A stretch of DNA of 64,000 bases. It comes from Glandiceps talaboti. Lineage: Eukaryota; Hemichordata; Enteropneusta; Spengelidae. The stretch lies in NCBI RefSeq assembly GCF_964340395.1, contig NC_135556.1, forward strand, positions 26,814,562 to 26,878,561. Reading direction: 5' to 3'. The stretch's first letter is position 1, and each line of letters starts with the position of its first letter. Of the stretch, positions 49,015-62,800 are shown one piece after another. The position numbers and the translations under genes were made by a program. The notes under the pieces were generated by a model. The model did no database searches. It was not told the DNA's origin and was given only the letters and a program-made list of their open reading frames with translations.

Positions 49015-49275
49015 ATGAAATATTCTTGGTGTGTGACTGCTAGAAATTGTTCTGGGTGTGTCAGTAACAAATTGCTCTGGGTGTCTGAATGCTGCAGATA
49101 TCATTCAGGGTCATACTGCCAGGGTTAGACAAAACATAGTGGGTGTGTGAATGCCATAGAGGTCATTCAGGGTCATACTGTCAAGATTAAACAATACATC
49201 AAGGTATATGAATATGTCAAATGTCAATTAGGGTCATATTATCATGGTTAAATAAAATATTCTGGATGTGTAAAT
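49015..49275 (+). repeat. Tandem decayed copies of the terminal EGF-coding sequence
   Basis: After the stop codon, a unit of about 60-68 bp recurs four or five times. Each unit contains variants of GTGTGTGAATGCC, ATTCAGGGTCATACTGTCAAG and AAATATTCTGG. They match the coding bases 48957-49028, which encode CECLKGYSGSYCQ plus the start of the UTR. The first units still read as VCECHRGHSGSYCQ-like peptides; later ones are more diverged. An AATAAA-like TTAAATAAAAT near 49250 may serve for polyadenylation. Confidence 0.75.
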
Positions 49276-50180
49276 GTCACATATGTATGTAATACATGTA
49301 AAAGAATGAATAGTTACACATAAGAAGGCACTCATGGTTACCAGTACATGGACATAGTTGATGGGTCTGGAGAACAGGAAGATCGTACTGACACGTTATC
49401 GTTGTTGTACTTAAGAGAGAGAGAGGGGGGGGGGGGGAAGGTACAGCTTTATTTTTTATTTTTGGGAATTCGAATAAAGTTATCTTCATACAAAACAAAA
49501 GTTTTTTCGATGATGTTACGTTTCGTGTGTCGATATTTGTTCTTTACAAGTTGTGCTCACTGTCCTGAGGGTCCAAGTCAGGATGCCAACGTGATATCGA
49601 TTCACCTGGAGAGATCCTAAGAATCGATGAAGGATGGCAATAAAGTTAGTCCTGCTTGCAGATGGTACACGTGTTTCGCTCAACACCGAAGACTTACTCC
49701 GTATGCAAGCAGGACTATACTAGCTAGAACATGGAAGTATAACCCACGTGGGTTATACTTCCATGACTAGACTTAACTCTGGGTGTATATGCTACAAGGT
49801 TCGACACGTCTATGGGTTGTTAACTTGTTAGGGAAGACGAAGCTCGTAGCAAATACATCCAGAGCTACACTTGACTTGAGACTGGACTAGAAATTTCCTT
49901 ATCACCAACAGATCAATTAAGTTTGTCTGCGCGAAGTGACTAAAATAATCTGAGGCCTGAAACATAACGTGGCCTTTAATACGTTAGGTAAATCAGAGAC
50001 TCTTCACCAACGTTGGTGGACTGTTTGTGGACAATGGAAGTGTAAGGAATTGACGAAGGCCTTTTCTACAAAATACATCGAAAAATCACATTTTTGACGG
50101 TGCGTCGTGCCGTGAAATAGGCTGTGGTTGTGATGAGCCAAGTAAACTGTGTGTCTGTGCAGTAATAGCTACTAATATAT
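49276..50180. other. Intergenic spacer between the two gene copies
   Basis: No gene supported. It holds a G-run near 49427-49436, a hairpin with TAGTCCTGCTTGCAGAT near 49646 inverted as GTATGCAAGCAGGACTA near 49700, and the 36-bp palindrome described separately. Confidence 0.5.
49732..49767. repeat. Perfect 36-bp palindrome
   Basis: CATGGAAGTATAACCCAC followed directly by its exact reverse complement GTGGGTTATACTTCCATG, with no loop. A related half-site, GGAAATATAACCCACTTGC, is near 33-51 at the left edge of the window. Confidence 0.9.
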
Positions 50181-50188
50181 TCGTGATG

Positions 50189-50863
50189 CTAGAATGCATG
50201 ACTATCGTCGTCTTTACTTAGATGGGGAGCTCCATTGCCTATGATTAGATCTGTAAATAGCACCGACAACCTTTGTGGTTTGCATTTATTATTTAGCTCA
50301 TGGAAAATAGTTGATAGTTCACAAAAATCACAATTTTTATGTGCTACAAGCGATTCGGCGAGCTTTATGAGTTTGAATTTATCTAAATGATCGACGATAC
50401 AGTCACGTATAACTTTTTCAAATATTTTACATATTTGAGATGTCAAACTCACTGGACGATAGTTTCCACACATGGCCTTGCCCCCTTTTTTGAACAATGG
50501 AGTGACATTTGCACGTCTCCAATCAATAGGTACATCTCCTTCGTCAATCGACTTTCTAAATATGTCACACAGTAGATCTACAATAACATCTCGAATTTCA
50601 CGTAGATATCTGGGTAAGATATTGTCCACCCCAGCTGCTTTGTCCGGTTTCAGCAGTCGAAGCATATTAAGTACACTAGACTTTAGAATTTCAATATCGG
50701 CCAACTCATTTAACTCTCCGGCGAAAAACATCTGTTTTGGCTGCGGTAAAGAGTCTGACCTTTCGCTAGTGAAGACCGATGTGAAAAAGTTGTTCAACAA
50801 ATTTGCTTGAACACTATCGTCATAGACTGGACTTAATTTAGATATGAGGAGAAGAATTGACAA
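50189..50863 (-). pseudogene. LINE (non-LTR) reverse-transcriptase fragment at the left edge of copy 2
   Basis: Minus-strand frame with LLNNFFTSVFTSE, LKPDKAAGVDNILPRYLREI, DWRRANVTPLFKKGG, NYRPVSLTSQICKIFEKVI. These are RT blocks of CR1/L2/RTE-type LINEs before the catalytic YADD, which is absent. The tail (from about LIKLAESLVAHKN) does not look like the usual continuation and may be another inserted piece. The RT stretch stops exactly where homology to the fusion-gene flank starts (about 50826), so the element is truncated by that junction. Confidence 0.85.
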
Positions 50864-51089
50864 GCTGTCTTTGTTTAGTCAATAAAGAGAGAATTATATA
50901 CAGCTGAAAAAGATGGAAAGAAGGAACAAAAATCAATCAAAAGTCAATTCATCAATATCACACAAAAATAAGTTTTATTTCACCACAAAAATTAATTCGA
51001 TTTCATTCAATCGATCAATCAAATGAGTAAATAAATAAATAAATCGACAGATCGATCAATCAATTAATCACATGTTTGCTGTCCCTCGT

Positions 51090-51354
51090 GGATACATCTG
51101 ACTACACAGTGTAGCCCTACCCATACCCTTCATCCTATAGAAAAAAGCAAAGAAAACCCCGACTCAACTACGGTGGCGCTATTTGATATACTATCACATG
51201 ATATACTAAGCGTCTGTATGATATACATGCGTAGGGCTATACGCTAGGGATGCACTTGTTATGTTATTGTACTACCGGCGTGCGGATATCTATGACGACA
51301 GCTACTCTACAACGAGCTTCAGACTAGACTCGATCAAGACTATTTATGAAATAG
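51090..51354 (+). promoter_or_regulatory. Putative promoter and 5' untranslated exon, fusion gene copy 2
   Basis: Close match to 30600-30859 with the same GAAATAG|GTGAGT donor, here at 51354. Small indels near 51250 shift the upstream ATG frame relative to copy 1, which supports a non-coding role. In this copy the first intron is about 3.0 kb instead of 0.29 kb because of the extra DNA at about 51545-54280. Confidence 0.5.
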
Positions 51355-51779
51355 GTGAGTACCGACTTCCAATCAGCAGGTGCAGTCGAGTCATCGAAGC
51401 TATTCTTACGCAATTATTCAGTGGGTGGGGGAGGAATTCGTTTCGATCATAGCGGAGCAGGACGTCCTGATTTTGATACAGGAACAGAGGAGGCTCATGA
51501 TATGATATCACAAATCAATTTTTGATTTTTTAAAAAAGAAGAAAAATGTTTCTTTTCCAATTTAAATTCATTTTCATTTTCACTTGCACTTGCAAATCGA
51601 TTTTCATTTTATAATGGGTATTTTAGTGTCCAGCATGCCTAGATATAGGTGGAGTAAATTTGTTTTGTCTATCTAAATGTCTATGCCACTTTTGGTAATG
51701 ACTCGATGTCATCAGCTGCATCATTTCACACATCAAGGAATGAGATATGAGGCATGTATTAGAAAGGTATTGCCGAAAA

Positions 51780-52030
51780 CCATTAACTATGTAAATTAAT
51801 TATTAAAAATCCAAAGCTACAAACCTTACAGGACACTTGTGCTTAAACATTTTTGTTATTATTGAGATATACGTTATACAGACAGACAGAGAGACAGACC
51901 GCTACGTCAACAAGCTGTATAGGTCACTTGTGCTTTGTGATCATCAATGAGAATACCAAATTATATATCAAAATGCATTCTAAAGATATTGCATAATTCC
52001 TAAAATCATTAATTATGCAAATATCCTATT
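51780..52030. repeat. Dispersed repeat related to the 21.3-kb array
   Basis: CAAGCTGTATAGGTCACTTG, AAATGCATTCTAAAGATATTG and ATTAATTATGCAAATATCC match the block structure seen at 21400-21540. Confidence 0.55.
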
Positions 52031-53040
52031 TAATATTTATATGTTTACTAAAACCTTATCAGTTCTTTCATTTTTTTCATTTGAATTAACACAGCAAATT
52101 GGTGAGTGGAAATAGTGATGCAGACAGAGAGACAGACATAGACAGACAGACATCGCTATTTCATTACCTCCCCTTACGGGAGGTAAAAACAGTACTGAAT
52201 ATGTCCCTTTTCTCATTGTCATGGTTGCTATGAATGTGTTTGCCCATATTTAGAAAGTATATTGTACCAGGGAATCGTGTTTGCAGGCGCAATAGTCAGA
52301 ACAGCTTGTGGATTGCATAAATCCAAATAGATAAGTTTTGATAAGCTCTACATATTTATGCTACATGTCGAGATCATAAAGTTTTAAATATTACATATTA
52401 CCATCAAATCTATTGTTTTCTCTGTCTGTTTGCCATATTCCTACCGTTATCATTGTCTTATTAGAGTTTACCAACTTTGAATTATTTAGTGCACAACTAA
52501 TCCAAGAACAAACTGGTCGGCTATTTGCCAAATTAGCATATTACCATAACACATATTTTAATGTGGAAAAACATAGTAACCCCCCCACCCCCACCCCAGA
52601 CTTGTACAGTATGGTGCACTACATCAAACTAACAGTGAAAATCAACTTCAGCATCCATACATAACAATAAGAGATTCCTTTACAAATATTATATATGGGC
52701 TTTGCGAAAAAGGTCTCACATTGGGCTGTACTTTGAGATACTTTAATAGTCACTTCTCATATAAGATAAAATTAATGAATTCGAACAAGCTGATACAATA
52801 TTTCACACAGTGCACTGCTTGGTTAGAACTGAACATGTATAATACTAAAACAGCTGACACTACCAAAAATTCATATTTTTATTCCTCATTTACATATCAC
52901 CAAAGGGATCACCATGTCATGAACAATCCTTTGTGCACACACCCCTATCTCCATCCTCACTAAATCTCAGTGTTTCTTTTTCTTTCTTTTTTTTACCAAA
53001 AATCACATTTTTGACCCAAAATGAAGACCTGTGGTGCATT

Positions 53041-53966
<926 letters not shown>

Positions 53967-54368
53967 GTGGTCACGTCATGAATAACAGTTGCCATGGTAT
54001 CCAAAATCACCATATTGTATGGATTTTTGCCAATAGTAGTCATAAAACATGAAAAGATAGTAACACATGAAAATATTTTATTGCTATGGCATTCATGAGG
54101 CTCTGATATGAAGATTGTTAGAGGATGGGCGGATAACCCCATTTTTGTCACTATTCACCCAGAAACTGAGCGAGTAACAGCATTTTTGACACGATGGTAT
54201 TAGAGCTTGAACGGAATATACTGGGCTGTAAACACTGCAAAAGGGTTTCATGTGACGCTGATGTGCAGCTGTATATAGGATATGAAGACAGGGTATTGGT
54301 AGGCTAAACTGTGGTATCTTAGTTTCACTACAGAATCAAATCACGTGTATCTCTTCATATTTCAGGTT

Positions 54369-56820
54369 ATGATGTGTATAAGAAGACGCCATGTAAACAT
54401 CATAAACATAGCCATTCTGCTGTTTGTGTTGACATGGTTGCTGTTGGGTTTGATGTACATACTACATTATAAACTTAGCAGAATACAGGAGAATACCAAA
54501 CAAGCTTTACCTACAAAGCAAATGGAGAGAGGAAAACCAAGGATTGTACTTGTTACTGGTGTGGCTGGGTTTATAGGATTTCATGTTGCTAAAACATTGG
54601 CTTTTAAATCCAACCATAGAGTAATAGGAATTGACATATTCAATGATTACTATGATCTAAGGCTTAAACAGGTGAGAATTAAATTGACAATGTTTTTTAC
54701 TAAAAGTTGGAACCCTATCATAAACAGGGCAGGTAAAGCTGGTAAGAATTTGCATAAATATCCACACCTTCTACCACAATTTGAATGGAGAACCCAAATA
54801 AAATACTCATGAGACCTAAGTGTAGATTTTACCTAGTATTTTATAGGAAGATGGGTTTTTGGTACATGTTTATTCATTTACATGTGCTATTTAGCTCCAC
54901 TGGGGAGTCTATTCAGATTTGCCCATGCTGAAGTACTGTGTGATTGTCTGTCTCTGGTAGATTTTGGGGGTAATTTGTCATTGGATACACCCCATTGGCT
55001 GGAAAAAAAAACAATTCTACCACGATTAATGACAGCTATGGTAGGGAATAATTTTTACCTCTCATTGAATGAGACAATTTCCTTTCAAGCCATAAGTTAA
55101 TGATGATGGGTCATATGTTTTGTAGGGAAGTTTTTGACCTTGGTTATTAGTGATATTTACCAAGAACGACAAACTCTTCACCACTATGTAATTCTTAACA
55201 CAGTTGAACTTTTTGTAGAGAATGCTTATTAATATAAAATCAGAGATTCAACTTGACCATCTCCTGTACCATTTATGTAACAAATGGCATTGATAACTCT
55301 TATCATTTTAGATACCATGGGAACAAGTTTGTAACTGATAAATTTCAAGGTCCTACAAAATGATGCTATGTCTCCCTATATGAAAACATCTTGCACATGA
55401 CAGATCATGTATGATACCACTAAATTAATGTACATCATTAGTTTTCCTAGCACTGGACATCATAGATTTTGTATTTGAATTCCAGGACCGTGCATACGAG
55501 ATATTCAAGATTGGTGTCAAAGTTTATCAGGGAGATGTGTGTGATACGCTGTTTTTAGAAGACCTTTTCCAAAAATACAATTTCACCAATGTTATTCACC
55601 TTGCTGCACAAGCTGGTGTACGTTACTCTGTGCAAAATCCAACAATGTATGTGAGGGAGAATATTCAGTGTTTTATTAATTTGATGGAAGTCCTCAAAAA
55701 TCATCGAGTAAGTCAGTGATGGATTAAATTATAGCTGCCATATTAATTTTTTGTTAGCTGTGTGACAAATACTTTAATGCTTGTTTTCTCAATGTCAGTA
55801 TTAGATTGTCTGAAATCAAGTGAAATTTGTTGGAACCGGGGTGGAGTCATTGACTACATTGTTTGTTTTTCTTGAATTTCTAGCTAAGATAATATTTTGG
55901 TATTCTTGCCAAGATATAATTAACTTATATTTATATTGACTTCAGACATCTGGGTCAAAAACAAATTAACTCTAAAAGCAAGTCTATGCAAGTTGACTTT
56001 GATAGTAATGGGTTATCACTTGCAGTGTAACCATGCTTCAAACCGGAATGCCCGTTTCCTTTACATTTGATTCAGAATGCGGTAAAATGCTACTGTTAGA
56101 TTTAAGCTGATGATGCAGCTGTCTACACAGTGTTATCAACATATCTCTAATATGAACTTTTCAACATGTATAACTTGCATAAATTCTCAATTTTGGTGAT
56201 TTTAACTATTCAATCTTTAAATACAAGATGATTCACTGGCTATCATCTAGTGACTGCAATTATATTAATTTTTTTATTTGATTGATTTTGAATTTTATTG
56301 GGTATTTCTTTTTTCACTCCAGTCCTGTCCGCTTGTATATGCATCTTCATCCAGTGTTTATGGTCCAGATAGTACTATGCCATTTAGAGAATCTCAGCCT
56401 CTTAGTCTTCCTGGTAACGTATATGCTGCATCAAAAGTGGCCAATGAAATTCAAAGCATAAGTTACTGTCACAAATACAATATTTCTGCAGTTGGCTTAA
56501 GGTTTTTTACTGTTTATGGTCCATGGGGAAGACCAGACATGGCAATCTATAAGTTTGCCAACAAAATCATGGCAAAGGAAGAAGTTCCAGCTTTTACTAC
56601 CAGGTATGATATACCTTAACTGTTTTAGGAAATGTCTAAAAGTTGTGTTGGAAAGGACCAGTTCAGAAAGTGTCTTAGATGACAAGTATTTTTATGATAA
56701 TTAAGGTGTCATTCAAGTTTGCAATCAAAATATTTTATATACATTGTAGAATGGGAAATAGAGATAGACATGTAATTTTAGCAGTTTGAACTTGTTCAGT
56801 AGGGCTATCGGCATGGTAAA

Positions 56821-56879
<59 letters not shown>

Positions 56880-59800
56880 CAACATAAAATCATAATCGTT
56901 AGTCTGATTGCATTGATATTAGATGGGGATATTACCTAGGACTTGTAAGTGAAAAGGTGTTCATATGAATCTGATCCCACCACAGGTGTGTGATGTGGGT
57001 AAAAAATGTTATTCTTGGTCAAATAACCCTCAACAACTACTGGGCTGATCGGATGGTTAGATGGGGATGTTCATATGGATATTTAAATTAGATTTAAAAG
57101 TGTATAATGGAAAGTGCTTGGAAGTTGGAGCTGAAATTTGGTGATAATATTTCTGGGGATGTGAGATGAATATACAGTCATGCAGGACATGGTGACTCTA
57201 TTAATAAAATGTGAATTTTGGCCAAATAATTATATCTCGAAAGCATGAGGTAGATTGGGCTGAAATTTTCTAGCGGTGTCATTCTGCAGATGTGGTACAC
57301 AACTGACCCTAGCATCCATGAACACACTCTTAGCAACTGATGGTGTATATTTCAAAGATAACAACAGGGATAAGTAGGCAAGTGTATAAACATGAACTCA
57401 TATATGCTTAGCAACAAGACCATTCCCATAGCAATAGGGACAGGATTGAGTTATGGATCAACTTACCGAGACAGAATATTCCATCAATCAAACTCTGGAA
57501 ATTACAGCAATCATTGCCCAACCACTACACCAATTGCTTGATATAATATGGTTAACATTAGAAACATTACAAACCACGTTATGTTATTCCCTCCATCTGA
57601 TTATTGATAGGCCTGTATGCTCTATTTGACAGTAATGGAGCTCCACTCATGAGAGATTTTACCTACATTGATGACATTGTTGATGGTGTAATAAGGTCAA
57701 TGTCATACATCCCACAACTGTGTAATGAAGTTTTCAATCTTGGTTGCGGTCATCCTGAGAGTGTTCCAGCATTGATACAATATCTTGAAAGCTCCCTAAA
57801 CAAACAAGCAATCATGGTAAGTACATTCTACATTTTTACAAGAGTCTTTTCGAACATTCACCATTTAATCCACATATGCCTAGTTTTAAGATTATGCTGT
57901 TCAAAACACCCAAACTAAAAATCAAGGATATGCAAATTGTGTTTATCAATATTCACAGATGCAAATGAATATTATAAACAATCATATATGCAAATTATGT
58001 TTATTATGTAATGTTCAACATCCATGTGTACACGTGTCTCGTCGGACTTTATAAAATACAAGCCTTTCCCAAACTTCATTTCAATCTTGTATGTGTTCAA
58101 ATAATGATAAAAGCAAATTATAGTAGGTGATCTGAAAGCATTGCCTGATTTAGAAATTGACAACACATCTAAACTAACCCCCCAAAAATGACATTTTACA
58201 TTAAGAACCATATATGATTTTGACGTGAAGCATGACAATGCTCATTGTTTTAAGTGACAATGTAAATCTAACTACAATATACGTATTATGTCAACTGTTC
58301 TAAATGACCCTCCCCATCCCCTCTATCTATCTGGAATTTAGCAACTGATGTATTTCTACCATTGGTAGATACCACACTAGTAGATAAGACTACCTATTTA
58401 TAGCCTCCTTTGTTCCATCCGCTATCTCTGTTCTTAATTGCAACTACAGTGTGGATTTAAGTTTACCACTTTCGAAGTATTAGTTATATTTGTATTCCCT
58501 TTTTCTGTGTGAACTGTCATTTTAATTTCTCCTAGTAATTCTGAATCTTTCCGTTTCGTTGACTTTTCAGAAAGAAGAACCAGCACCAGCAACTGAACTG
58601 TTGAAGACCTATGCTGACATCAGATTGTCAACAGAGAGGTTGGGCTATAAACCTTATACATCATTGAAGGATGGTGAGTGGTACGTTAATGAAAGAGAAA
58701 CTGAAGTCTAGACTGAATAATGACCGTTGACGGTGTGTGTGAATTCAATTTGAGACTCACCTTACACCTTTCATATGAATATACTTTGTATAGTGAAAAT
58801 GAGAACAAATTTGTCAAAAAGTTAACTCTGGTGAAAATGAGAACAAATTTGTGAAAACGTTAACTCTGTATGGTGAAAATGAGAACAAATTTGTTAAAAA
58901 GTTAACTCTGGTGAAAATGAGGACAAATTTGTCAAAAAGTTAACTCTGTATGATGAAAATGAGGACAAATTTGTCAAAGAGTTCCTTTTAAGGTGGGTCA
59001 TTATGCCTTGGAAAACGTCAATTCAAAACGGAATCAGTTACTGTCAAATGTGTTGTCAATGTTGTCTTCTCTGTCTTTTGTGCTTCATAGAGTATATAGA
59101 ATATGATATAGAATAGAATAGAGTAGAATAACTTAGAATAGATATAGAATAGAATAGATATAGATATAGAATAGATATAGAATAGAATATAATAGAAAAG
59201 AATAGAATAGTATAGTATAGAATAAAATAGTATAGAATAAAATAGAATAGAATAAAATAGAATTGATATAGTATAGAATACAATACAATACAATACAATA
59301 CAATACAATACAATACAATACAATACAATACAATACAATACAATACAATACAATACAATAGAGTAGGATAGAAAAGGCTAGAATAGACTAACCCTTTTAT
59401 TCACCCTTTTTTCTGACTCTGTTTTAGGAGTTAAGAAATTTATAAAGTGGTTTCTTGAATATAGGAAAACCAGAGAAAGGGAAGATAGTTCTGGAAAGTC
59501 GCGTGGTCAAGATTTTAGTAATAGGTGAAGTATAATAGCTGTCTTTTCATCACAATAGGCCATTCCACACTGCAAACAAGAAATTGATAATACAGCGCCC
59601 TCTCTCAAATTGGGGGTATCAGCACTTCATAGCACCGTTTATTAAGAGCTTTGTCCTTTGGTATTCTGTAGAAGTGTAAATCAAGGATGTTTTTGTATTG
59701 TTCAGACACAGAGGAAAGCAGCAGTGGACTATGATTAACCGAGTAACCTATAACCATGTATGCCCCCAAGGTATACACAGTCAGGAAGTAGAGCACCACC

Positions 59801-62800
59801 ATGGTAAATTTTGGAAAGGCCTATTCCATGGAACATAATACTGTTTGTTTAATGGTTTACATATAATTTCATTTGTGATATTTTAGACTGTCCCTTGAGA
59901 ACGCAGAAATACAAAGAAAACTAGAAAGCAGAAAACTGAAGAGAAGGAATAAAGAGTTAGATTTGAAGCTGATGGAAAGAAAACAAAAGTAAGGAAATAA
60001 AAAATATTATATGAAGTAAAATTGTCAATTGATAAGAACATATTCAAATTTGTACACAAAATTGTAACAATCCTTTTCCTATATCTTCATTTGTGGAGTA
60101 TTTGAAAAATTGAATTGATTTAAAACTAATGTATGCCTTCATATTGATTTATACTTTGTTCTTTTTTACTCACCTTAAATCAAAAATCAGTCACTTTATA
60201 TTCAGTTTGTTTTACAACTTAAATCACAAAACCCGAAACAAAATGTCTGGCTTAACAAAAATCTACATTTTATTGTCTGTCTCAGCAAAGTCAACAGAAA
60301 TCTCACCAACAGAGATATTTGTTGAGCAAGATGACAAAATGTAGCACTGTTAGTAAGATTCTTGTTGAGTCAGACGACATTTTGTTATAGGTTTTATGAT
60401 TTTAATTGTATACTCCTGCTACTCTACAGTAAAGCAAATTTCCATTTCATAAATGTTCAGCTTTTGGTTTTTTAGGTTTTGGGATTGAATTCTTTTTTTT
60501 AGTCTATTTCTCTGAATATTTTAATATTATTTCTTTCAATAATTATGTTAAGCACCTCTCAACACAATGTGGACATATAACACAAATAAGTACTTGTTTA
60601 TTATCATTATTCATTATTATTCAATACATAAATGTCCATTGGTTACACTGATCCTCTTCACTGTTCTTGATTTATGTTACATAATATGCTCATTTCTTAG
60701 ATTTCTTCAATATGCACAAAAACACAACATTCCTGTTCCAGTTATAGAGAAAGACAGGTTCATCTTTCATCAAGGTAAATTTCATTAATGTTAAATCACG
60801 AAATGACTTTCCAGAACCCAAAGTTCATGAAAATGCCTTTATTTCTTGATGTGTCATTCCCCTTTTAATAATTAATACTTATACTATCATATAATTTGGA
60901 CCCAAAATTTACTAAAATAATGTATAATATTTAGTGATTGACTGAAATTTAAACATAGTTGTCAGACATCTTGATTTGATTTTGGTTTTAACCAGTACTT
61001 GTTGAAAAGTTATTTTCCTTGAGAGTTTTATTTTGTGAAAAAATTACAAACAATTTCATGATAGTATAATTTTATATTTAGGCATGGATACTATTGGCCA
61101 TGACATTATGAGAGTTAACAATCAGAGTGGAGATATACAGGTAAGGAGAGATAACTTGTTTATAGTTATTAACTATGAAAACTGTGTCTGTAGTTTAGTT
61201 TTTATTCCAAATTATGAAGTTATTTTTGATGTAGTTCATTTAGTGAGTAGCCAGTAAAATATGAAAAGTACGTGGTGATAATTCTACCAGAAAGACTCAT
61301 AAATCTGTCTAATGATGGAAATATACTGGTTGAAACAGAATTTTTAAACAAATTAATGAAAAACTAGCTGGCAGATTTTGCAGAGTAGGCGGTTCTTTTG
61401 GCAGCTACCGGCTGAAGTTCTTGAGACTTAATTGTAACTAATTACCAGACTGGTATATTTTGTTCATGTTCAAGAAGAAATTTTAGTCATAGTCATCACA
61501 CTTACTTTTGCATTTTTGTTGTCCAGTGAAATAAGTGAAAACAAGTCTTTTAGGAAAGAATTCCAGGTTGACAGTATTTGGTGATGTGGACGGTGATCTT
61601 TCCTTTGATGATATGTGTTGTCTAGTCATGCTGTATATGCTTGAATATCTATAGGTGTAAATTAACAAAATCAAACCATAATTATGATGTCTGTCACTAA
61701 CATTTCTTGTTTGGACATTAGGCTTTAATGAAGAGATGTCAAGAAGTTGATGAATGTGTTGCATTCAATAGTGAAGGGTATCTGAAAAACAAAGTAGAAC
61801 CCCAAAAGACATGGGAGAAGAAGTTTTTGGGGAATGAAGCTGGACTTTATGTGGCTGGTAAGTAACTGTGTATCATGACAGTGAAAACAAGAATTAATTA
61901 ATATGTGGCTGGTAAGTAACTCTGTATCATGACAGTGAAGTCAAGAATTGATTAACGTATCATTTGACAATGTTGATATTTTGTTGACTATTCAATAAAG
62001 TCAACAAAATACCAATGAACAAACCCTATACAACACTGCAGAGATTTTTATCAAGAACGAAAAATTTCCAATAGAGAAATAGCAAAAGTATCTCGAGGAA
62101 AAATACTAGTCCAAATGCAGCAATTGTTCCAATGCTGATCCCCCTTGTGCTGTCCACTAGCCACTAGTCCAAGTGCAGCAGTTGTTCCAATGCGGACCTC
62201 CCCCTGTCCTGTCCACTAGCCACTAGTCCAAGTGCAGCAGTTGTTCCAATGGTGACACCCCCCCCCCAATGTCCTGTCCACTAGCCACTCGTCCAAGTAC
62301 AGCAATTGTTCCAATGCTGACCACCCCCCCCCCCAATGTCCTGTCCACTAGCCACTAGTCCAACGGCAGCAATTGTTCCAATGCGGACTTCCTTGTCCTG
62401 TCCACTAACCATGCACTTATCTGTTAGGAGATATACTAGTCCAAGACAGTGCAGCAATAGTCCCAATGATGATACCCCCTTGTCCTGTCCACTAGCCACT
62501 TATCAGTTAAATCATGGCATTTCCCTAAAGTTTGTTCGTTACAAGATATGTAACCAGTGTGCTCTAGACCTCCTTGTACATTAAAATTCATTGTATACTA
62601 AACTTGATAGTTGTACTTTTCTGTATAGAAATAAATGAAAGTTTCCTGTTAGAAGAAATATGTTTCTCCTCGTTAACACTCACTTAAAATTATCTATTGT
62701 CATCACCAGACGTTGACCAATGTGCTGCAGACCTTCATGACTGTGGGCAATTCTCAACTTGTATCAAGACAAAACCAGCACAATTCGAGTGCTCTTGTCA

